A stretch of 64,000 nt of DNA, taken from NCBI GenBank assembly GCA_003049485.1, contig PYST01000008.1, positions 124,001-188,000 on the forward strand, in the 5' to 3' direction. This stretch comes from Ophioceras dolichostomum (lineage: Eukaryota; Ascomycota; Sordariomycetes; Magnaporthales; Ophioceraceae). This document shows, piece after piece, positions 57,733 to 64,000 of this stretch; within the stretch, counting starts at the first letter, position 1; each line of letters opens with the position of its first letter. Position numbers and translations under genes: made by a program. Below the pieces are notes generated by a model. The model had not been told where the DNA came from. It was given only the letters and a program-made list of their open reading frames with translations, and did not search any database.

Positions 57733-59598
57733 ATGGCCGTGCCCTGGATGGCGGGCTCCAGGCGGCAGCGGCTGGTCGTCGTGACTGCACTCCTGATGTT
57801 CATGGTCATCTACACTGGCTATCGCCAACGGCCCGCCATAGGACCAGTAGCGCCCGCCAAGGATCCCGGTGCGCCAGGGGTCCACTCCTCGCCGCGCCCC
57901 GTCACAAACGTTCCGTTCGAGCAAACCGGAGAAGACGGCATGACGAAAGTCCCCGCCGCGCCGCTGTGCCTCAAGTTCGACGACCTCCAGCGCAGCAAGC
58001 CGGGCCCGCTCTCCACCGGCAAGCGACAATTCCCGCTCGTGCGGCCTCCGCCCGAGTGCAGGACCTTCAACCTCTCCTCCATGGAGGCCCTCATCGAGCG
58101 CATGCGGGCGAAGATCCGCGACCCGGACCTCTTCCGGCTCTTCGAAAACAGCTACCCGAACACGCTGGACACCATGATCAAGTGGCGCGGGTTCGCGCGA
58201 GAGAAGCTGCGGGAAGGGGACGACGGCAGCGAGGGCGGCGCCGAGACGGACGAAGAGCTGACGTACGTCATCACGGGCGACATCGACGCCATGTGGCTGC
58301 GCGACTCGGCGTCTCAGGTGTACTCATACCTGCCGCTCCTCGAGGCCGACACGAGCCACGACTCGCTCGCGGGTCTCTGGCGGGGCCTCATCAACGCGCA
58401 CGCCCGGTACATCATCATCAGCCCCTACTGCCACAGCTTCCAGCCGCCGGTCGAGTCGGGCATCCCGCCGACCTTCAACGGGGCCTACGCGCAGAACAAC
58501 CCGCAGCCCGGGTACGACCCGAAGCTCGTGTTCGACTGCAAGTGGGAGCTCGACTCGCTGGCGTCGTTCCTGCAGGTGTCGACGGCGTACCACCAGCGCA
58601 CCGGCGACCTGGCCTTCTTCCAGAGGCACCGGTGGGTGGCCGCCGTGCGGGCCGCCGTCAACGCCACGCGCGCCATGACGCTGGGCACTTACGCCGCCGA
58701 CGGCAAGGTCGAGCACTCGGCCTGGACCTTCACGGGCTGGACCAACCGCGGCAGCGAGACGCTGACCAACGACGGGCTGGGCAACCCGAGCCGCGAGAAC
58801 GGCATGGTCCGCACCGCGTTTCGCCCCAGCGACGACGCCTGCATCTTCCAGTTCCTGGTGCCCGCCAACATGATGTTCGCCCACTACCTCGACGAGGCCT
58901 CCGTGATCATGTCGCAGCTGCGCAGCAACGAGGCAGCCGCCGCGACGGAAGAGATGCGCGCCCTAGCGATGGGGATCCGCGCGGGGATCGACCACGACGC
59001 CGTGGTGAAGCACCGCGACTTCGGCGACGTGTTCGCCTACGAGGTCGACGGCTTCGGCGGCTCCAACGTGATGGACGACTCCAACGTGCCGTCGCTGCTG
59101 GCCGCACCCCGCTTCTTCAACCTCACGCGCGCGGCGTCGCCCTCCGGCCGCGACTACGCCGCCGTCTACCGCAACACGCGCCGCTTCGTGCTCAGCGACA
59201 AGAACCCCTACTTCGCCAAGGGGCCCGTCATCTCCGCCGTGGGGGGACCGCACTGCGGCCCCGGCAAGGCGTGGCCGATGGCTGCCATCATAGCGGGCTT
59301 GACGGCGTACGACGCGCCGGGTGCTGTTGTTGGGGGTGGTCACAATGGTACCACATCCGGCGGCGAGGGGGAAGAGGATGGTGTGCAAGCCGAGGTGGCG
59401 CGGCAGCTGCGCATGGTGCTGGACTCGACGGACGGGACCGGCGTGGTGCACGAGAGCGTGAACTCGTGGAACGAGCAAGACTGGACCCGGTCGTGGTTCG
59501 GGTGGGCGAACGGGCTTTTCGGGGAGCTCATCCTCAGGATAGATGAGGAAGAGAAGGACAGGGAGGATGGGCTGCTGCTTAGGAGTTGGCAGGATTAG
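57733..59598 (+). CDS. GH125 exo-alpha-1,6-mannosidase, type II membrane protein
   Basis: Removes alpha-1,6-linked mannose from glycans; family GH125 (formerly DUF1237). Single exon, 621 aa. The short basic N-terminus (SRRQRL) precedes one hydrophobic segment (VVVTALLMFMVIYTGY, residues ~15-30), indicating a type II Golgi/ER or secreted signal-anchor topology. A Pro/Gly-rich stem (~32-75) follows. The catalytic (alpha/alpha)6 domain has the family landmarks: ENSYPNTLDTMIKW, TYVITGDIDAMWLRDSASQ, DPKLVFDCKWELDSLASFL, WTNRGSETLTNDG, RPSDDACIFQFLVPANMMF, KNPYFAKGPVISAVGGPH and HESVNSWNEQDWTRSWFGWA. A short Gly/Glu insertion lies near residues 535-555. Likely role in N-glycan or wall mannan trimming (inference). 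High confidence in family. Confidence 0.94.
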   Translation: MAVPWMAGSRRQRLVVVTALLMFMVIYTGYRQRPAIGPVAPAKDPGAPGVHSSPRPVTNVPFEQTGEDGMTKVPAAPLCLKFDDLQRSKPGPLSTGKRQFPLVRPPPECRTFNLSSMEALIERMRAKIRDPDLFRLFENSYPNTLDTMIKWRGFAREKLREGDDGSEGGAETDEELTYVITGDIDAMWLRDSASQVYSYLPLLEADTSHDSLAGLWRGLINAHARYIIISPYCHSFQPPVESGIPPTFNGAYAQNNPQPGYDPKLVFDCKWELDSLASFLQVSTAYHQRTGDLAFFQRHRWVAAVRAAVNATRAMTLGTYAADGKVEHSAWTFTGWTNRGSETLTNDGLGNPSRENGMVRTAFRPSDDACIFQFLVPANMMFAHYLDEASVIMSQLRSNEAAAATEEMRALAMGIRAGIDHDAVVKHRDFGDVFAYEVDGFGGSNVMDDSNVPSLLAAPRFFNLTRAASPSGRDYAAVYRNTRRFVLSDKNPYFAKGPVISAVGGPHCGPGKAWPMAAIIAGLTAYDAPGAVVGGGHNGTTSGGEGEEDGVQAEVARQLRMVLDSTDGTGVVHESVNSWNEQDWTRSWFGWANGLFGELILRIDEEEKDREDGLLLRSWQD

Positions 59599-62500
59599 GG
59601 GGGAAAGAATGACGATCTGTTTATAAGATTGATAATTGTATTGGATAATATACCAAACCGCGCCGTCCCTGCCGTGCCGTGCCCTGCTCTCCTCTGAGCT
59701 TATACGAACTGGTTGTTGTCGTCTCGCCTTTACTTTTGTGGGGGCGTCTCCTACACATCGCCAGCGACATGTGGTGATATTGACTGGTTGACTCACACAG
59801 TCTGTTTACAGAGGGCCGCTCTGCGTTATCTCCTTTTGTTGTTCGGATGTTAGAGGAGGCTAGCTAGTCGATCATCATCGGTAGGTGACCAGACAAAAAC
59901 AAACGACCGAGAGAGAGCCCAGGCTAGTCGTTTTCGGCAATGCAGACGAAAGAAAGCCTCGCTTGACATTTCTTGTTTCAAACACCGACTTCCATGTCTT
60001 GTTGCTATCGTATTGGTCAGAACGAGGCCACAGTGTAGAAGATGGTCGAGGTTGCGCAGAAGGATCCACGTGCCACGTCATGTCGGGCTGCGCCAACCAG
60101 CGAGTTTCGGTTCGAGTCGTAGATACCAGGGAGAGCAAAACTCGCAGGAGAATTACATACAGGTTGCTAGGTAGTGGCTACTTTCTCCTCCTCTTCTTTT
60201 CTTTCTCTCTCCTTTCCATATTTCCTCTTTTTTTTTGGCGAAATACAGGCGAATTCAGTCGTATTCCAAACACGGCGGCGGATCCTCCAGCCTTATGGGA
60301 GGATGCGGCCGGCGTCGATCGACCGATCATCTGGGACCACGACCATGTTTCCTCTGCGGTCCGGCTCGGGGTTTGCAATGTGAGAAGAGAGGGTGATGCA
60401 CGCGTGTCGGAGCACCACATTGATTGAAAACCAATTAGTAGCAGTTTGTAACAGCAGATCCTACACTGTTTGTAGTGTGAAAAGTTCCACGCCGAGCATT
60501 GACGGCCACGAACAAGACTCATTGCTGATATATTAGAGATTGCCAAGAAAACCGACAGTCGGTATATCTTCTCGTTCATCTGCCCCTTCTTCGTCCATGA
60601 CTTCTTTTCACCCTTGACAGTCTGCGTTCCCGATTTTTCCATCGAGGGCCTTCTAACGTCCAATTTCGATGCGCCAACGAGTTTCATACCAAGTACCAAG
60701 GTACTCACTCAGTTGGCAAAGTGGGCATCACAATCCATAGTCTTGTCTATCCATAGGAGTCAGCCCTATTGGCGGTCTTCTCGTCCTGCGGTCTCACGGA
60801 ATCGCACACGGCTCCTAGAATCATATCAATCCCCCGCTCATGGATTGCAAAGAGGGACGGGATCGGGCTTGGATGAGGAGCGATGCCAACGGGAGCCGAA
60901 CCGTCTGATCATGTTCCCGGTCGCCAGCCAGCAGCACCATGTAGGCACTTGGGATGGGGCAGATCAGGCTCCGCGGTCCGGTTGCTGGTAGCGAACCGCG
61001 CCGTCCCGTTTTTTTGGCCATTCCCGCAATAATAACCCGTCACCATCGGTGGTTCGATGACAGGAACCAAGATCCCCCCCTCCTGCAGTTCGGCCTCCAC
61101 CCATTGCGAAGAAGCGGTTCATGGAGTTTGACGATTCCCTACTCGTCCGGACCGACTACTCCATAGTCGCCTCCGTTCCCGAGTCTGGCAGCAGCCTTCT
61201 CGTCTGTTCTCTTCTCTCCGGTCTTTTTGTCCATCTCTTCTTTTCCCTGCTGGCTATTTTCTTGTCCTCCTCTTGTCCTACTTCCCTTCATTCAATGTTC
61301 TATTTTCCCGTGAACAAAAATCAGCGGAGGACGTATTCTGGACTGACACCTCCCAACATAGGTAGGCTGTATAGCGAAAAAGACGCAACGACGGCGATGC
61401 GTCACATGGACTGGGCCCGAATGTTCTACGTTGCGATGTGATGGCTCCAGACGCGTCCTTCGTTCCTGGTGAGTGACTGAACTGAGAGTTCGTTGTCAAG
61501 ATGTTTCGTTTCATGCCTGGGAATGGGTTGTGTTTCAACATGCGCCCTCTCAAACAGTCAACGGAGTCATCGTTGTGGCCGTGGCCGCCGCAGGGAGGAA
61601 TGGGTGGTCAAGACAGGCCGGCCGAGGGGTTCGGAGCTCACCCGTTTTTGTGGGGTGCTAGAGCTGTGGACGATTGCCCCTCGGATTGGCGCGGCGGAGC
61701 GGACATGATTGGTCCTGGTGTTTCTTGTTCCTGGGACAAGCGCGCCGCAACCCCACAACTATTTTCCTGGGTGGTTCGTCCCTTCTTCCAGCCTTTGTCA
61801 ACTTTTTTTTAACATCTTACTCCGCTCCGCACCCCGCATCAACCCACATCACTCGCTCACGATCATTCATCCCCTGACACAGACACGTGGGATTTCGAAA
61901 AATGACTGCCAAGCCCCTGCCCGCGACTGGAATTCGATTTGGGACATCGTATCGGAGTTGCTTTGTTTCCCCATCTCTCGTATATACTCTTTCTCCGTGA
62001 GCGCCTTGGCGCCCCCCTCAGCTGTTGACTTCGGTCTTGGTCTTGAGGAGTTGGTACCTGTCACCCCCCCTACCCAGCTGCCTACCTACCAAGGCACCTA
62101 GGGTGTCCTCGAGCAGGTAGGTATCTAGTGAGTATAGGACAGTAATGCAAGATTCAGATCTGATCAACCGCCCAAATCTTGAATGCAGGTGACCCTTCCT
62201 TGTCGTTCCTGCTCCTGTTCCCCGTGAGTGGACATGGCTGCCCCTTCCTTCAGATTCCTCTTCTCATCCTACAGGGCTACGTGGATCTAGGATGTTCTCG
62301 GAGAACCGCCGACCTTGATCTCTGTAGCCCATCCGAAGTACCAATTGGCCATGTATAGATCTTTCGATTTTGAGCCTTCTCAAGATAGACGGGTACGATT
62401 CCGTCGAGGCCCGCTGACCGCTATGCGTCCGGCCTATATCGACCGGGTGGTGGCCCGACAACGCGGGGCCCGCATGATGTTAGAATCCTCGTTACGAGGA

Positions 62501-63177
62501 AGAGGAGGAGGGGGGGGGGCAGTTTGACGATAGATTTACCCCTGCAGACGAGTCCAGTGACTCTATCTCTGAACATGTCTCCCGAATCTCTTACCCGGGC
62601 CCCTCGATTCCCTAACTTCAGATACGGATGACCAGCACGGTTCCTCCAAGGAGGAGGCAAGCGGACGCCATCCGTCCTACCGTGCCTCCAGATATTTCAA
62701 CCACCACATTCCCGCATCTGACTGTCATTGCAAGTTCCACCACACACACATATTCAGATTCCACATCTTTTACAGTTTCTTATTATCTTCTCGTTATATC
62801 TTTCCCTCTCTTTCCCTGTCTTTCTCTTCTTCGGACATTCTATTCTCACTGTCTTTGTTCACAGTTATATCTCGGTTTGAATCCTTCCTTTCTTCCTTAC
62901 GGTGCATAGCCAAGCAGATCACTCCCTCCATCGCCTCCCGTCTGATCATTCATTGTCTGGCACAATAAGAGACCGGTCCATTGTCCTTGCCTCTTGCCCC
63001 CCTGCTCTCTATTGTTCTGTTTCCAATATACTCCATTTATAAATTCAGCTGGTCGTGACCTCCAGTCCGCTCTTTCTCTCTTCGCATTCTCTCTTTCATA
63101 TATTACTCTCCTTTGTATTTTTCTTCTTCTTCCACTCCTTCAGTAGTTCTTGTTTCAAGCCACTTTTCTCAGTAACA
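59599..63177. other. Intergenic region, about 3.6 kb, no supported gene
   Basis: No ORF with a recognisable domain. The final ~130 bp before the GH16 ATG are strongly C/T-rich (63050-63177), typical of a highly expressed fungal leader. Confidence 0.6.
63038..63043 (+). promoter_or_regulatory. TATA element of the GH16 gene
   Basis: TATAAA lies 140 bp before the GH16 ATG and is followed by a pyrimidine-rich leader. Confidence 0.55.
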
Positions 63178-64000
63178 ATGGTCTTCTCTGCGAAAACCCT
63201 AGCACTGTTCGGCCTCCTCGGTGTGAGCCAGGCCGCCTACAAACTCACGGACACGTTCGACAAGAGCAACTTCTTCGACGAGTTCGAATTTTTCGACAAG
63301 GAAGACCCCACCAAGGGGTATGTCAAGTATGTTAACAAGGAGACCGCCGACTCGTTGGGTATTGCTGGATTCGCCGACGGGGAGGTCTTTCTAGGCGTGG
63401 ACAACAAAAACCCTGGGGATGGTGGCCGGCAGTCGACGCGGGTCTCGTCAAAGAAGACGTACGACAGCGGCCTGTTTATCTCAGACATCACGCACATGCC
63501 GATCGGCTGCGGCGTGTGGCCCGCGCTCTGGACCACCAGCGAGGCCGGCTGGCCGACGAAGGGCGAGATCGACATCATCGAGGGAGTCAACATGCAGAAG
63601 CAAAACGCGGTGACTCTGCACACGAACCCGACCTGCATGATGACCAACAAGGGCTCCCAATACGAGGGCAAGAAGGATCTCAAGAACCCGGACTGCAGTG
63701 CCCCCGGTGGTAAGGGCCAGGAAGGCTGCGGCCAACAGACGGACGACTCGGGCAACTACGGCGCGGGTCTGAACGCCCAAAAGGGCGGCATCTACGCTAT
63801 GGAGTGGACGAAGGAGCGTATCGCCGTCTGGTTCTTCCCGCGCGGCTCCCCGGAGGAGCAGAAGCTCTCCTCGGGCAGTGATGCGCCAGATGTTTCCTCC
63901 TGGGGCCTGCCTATGGCCAACTTCAACAACGAGCAGTGCAGTATCGAGGAGCACTTCAAGGAACACAAGATCATTATCAACACCACTCTGGTACGTGCAT
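63178..64000 (+). CDS. Secreted GH16 endo-1,3(4)-beta-glucanase, truncated by the window edge
   Basis: Cleaves beta-1,3/1,4-glucan; secreted. Exon 1 is 63178-63990 (271 complete codons) and ends at a GTACGT donor at 63991; the remaining exons lie beyond the window. A signal peptide (MVFSAKTLALFGLLGVSQA) is followed by YKLTDTFDKSNFFDEFEFFD, the usual opening of fungal laminarinase-like GH16 enzymes. The catalytic signature is GEIDIIEGVN, with Glu130 as nucleophile and Glu135 as acid/base. The substrate-cleft motif PIGCGVWPALWTTSEAGWP precedes it, and MEWTKERIAVWFFPRG follows. ATG 63178 is in an excellent context (AACAATG). Family is firm; the exact glucan preference cannot be read from this part. 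Confidence 0.93.
   Translation, partial: MVFSAKTLALFGLLGVSQAAYKLTDTFDKSNFFDEFEFFDKEDPTKGYVKYVNKETADSLGIAGFADGEVFLGVDNKNPGDGGRQSTRVSSKKTYDSGLFISDITHMPIGCGVWPALWTTSEAGWPTKGEIDIIEGVNMQKQNAVTLHTNPTCMMTNKGSQYEGKKDLKNPDCSAPGGKGQEGCGQQTDDSGNYGAGLNAQKGGIYAMEWTKERIAVWFFPRGSPEEQKLSSGSDAPDVSSWGLPMANFNNEQCSIEEHFKEHKIIINTTLVRA

Noticed and set aside
57708..59546. 612-residue Arg/Gly/Pro-rich frame overlapping the GH125 gene
   Set aside because: It is the shifted-frame shadow of the GH125 coding sequence, a product of its high GC third positions.
60100..60135. tRNA-like GGTTCGAGTC word
   Set aside because: No cloverleaf, anticodon arm or acceptor stem can be built around it.
28101..63990. A dedicated carbohydrate-degradation gene cluster (GH18, GH125, GH16)
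   Set aside because: The three genes are spread over 36 kb with unrelated housekeeping genes between them, so clustering is not supported.

Overview
The window is nuclear DNA of a filamentous ascomycete, most likely a Sordariomycete. The evidence is a set of single-copy fungal genes (NAR1, RNA1, SDH2, 6-phosphogluconate dehydrogenase, thymidylate synthase, a Sch9-type kinase, an Ssr4-type chromatin-remodelling subunit), short introns of about 70-150 nt with CTAAC-like branch sites, GC-rich coding exons, and long pyrimidine-rich gene-free spacers. There is no operon, CRISPR array, phage or complete transposon. All intron positions were worked out by hand from splice signals, reading phase and protein continuity. 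Species cannot be named from this window.

Layout. 1-4815 (-): Sch9-like C2/AGC kinase, cut by the left edge, with a probable distant first coding exon at 4700-4815. 4816-10884: 6 kb with no convincing gene. 10885-15274: small unknown protein (-), SUZ-domain RNA-binding protein (+), Fe-S assembly factor Nar1 (-). 16174-17209 (-): a four-exon DUF7689-like protein. 18918-21937 (+): protein-kinase-like protein and a four-helix membrane protein. 22442-25588: a C2H2 zinc-finger protein (-), resembling INO80 subunit Iec1, divergent from RanGAP (+). 28101-31327: secreted GH18 chitinase (+) convergent with a DUF202 membrane protein (-). 32515-37057: GPI-anchor-type low-complexity cell-wall protein (-) divergent from thymidylate synthase (+). 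37776-43837 (-): Ssr4-like SWI/SNF-RSC subunit and 6-phosphogluconate dehydrogenase. 47001-48620 (-): a secreted cysteine-rich tandem-repeat protein whose exons correspond to repeat units. 51217-52083 (+): small secreted protein. 53105-56408: SDH2 (-) divergent from a Ptc7-type mitochondrial PP2C (+). 57733-59598 (+): GH125 alpha-mannosidase. 63178-right edge (+): GH16 endo-beta-glucanase, cut after exon 1.

How the genes relate. Neighbours are mostly functionally independent, as is usual in fungi. Loose themes are wall and glycan remodelling (GH18, GPI protein, GH125, GH16), mitochondria (SDH2/Ptc7 sharing a 785-bp divergent promoter) and Fe-S biology (NAR1, SDH2).

The most unusual item is the repeat-exon gene at 47001-48620. 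All five of its introns interrupt the same Gly-Gly codon in phase 2, the internal exons are multiples of three, one intron has a GC donor, and one exon carries two fused repeats. It looks like an in-frame exon-duplication gene encoding a modular secreted protein. The second is the DUF7689-like gene, a domain I know mainly from bacteria, here split by three introns and followed by a basic Lys/Ala/Ser tail.
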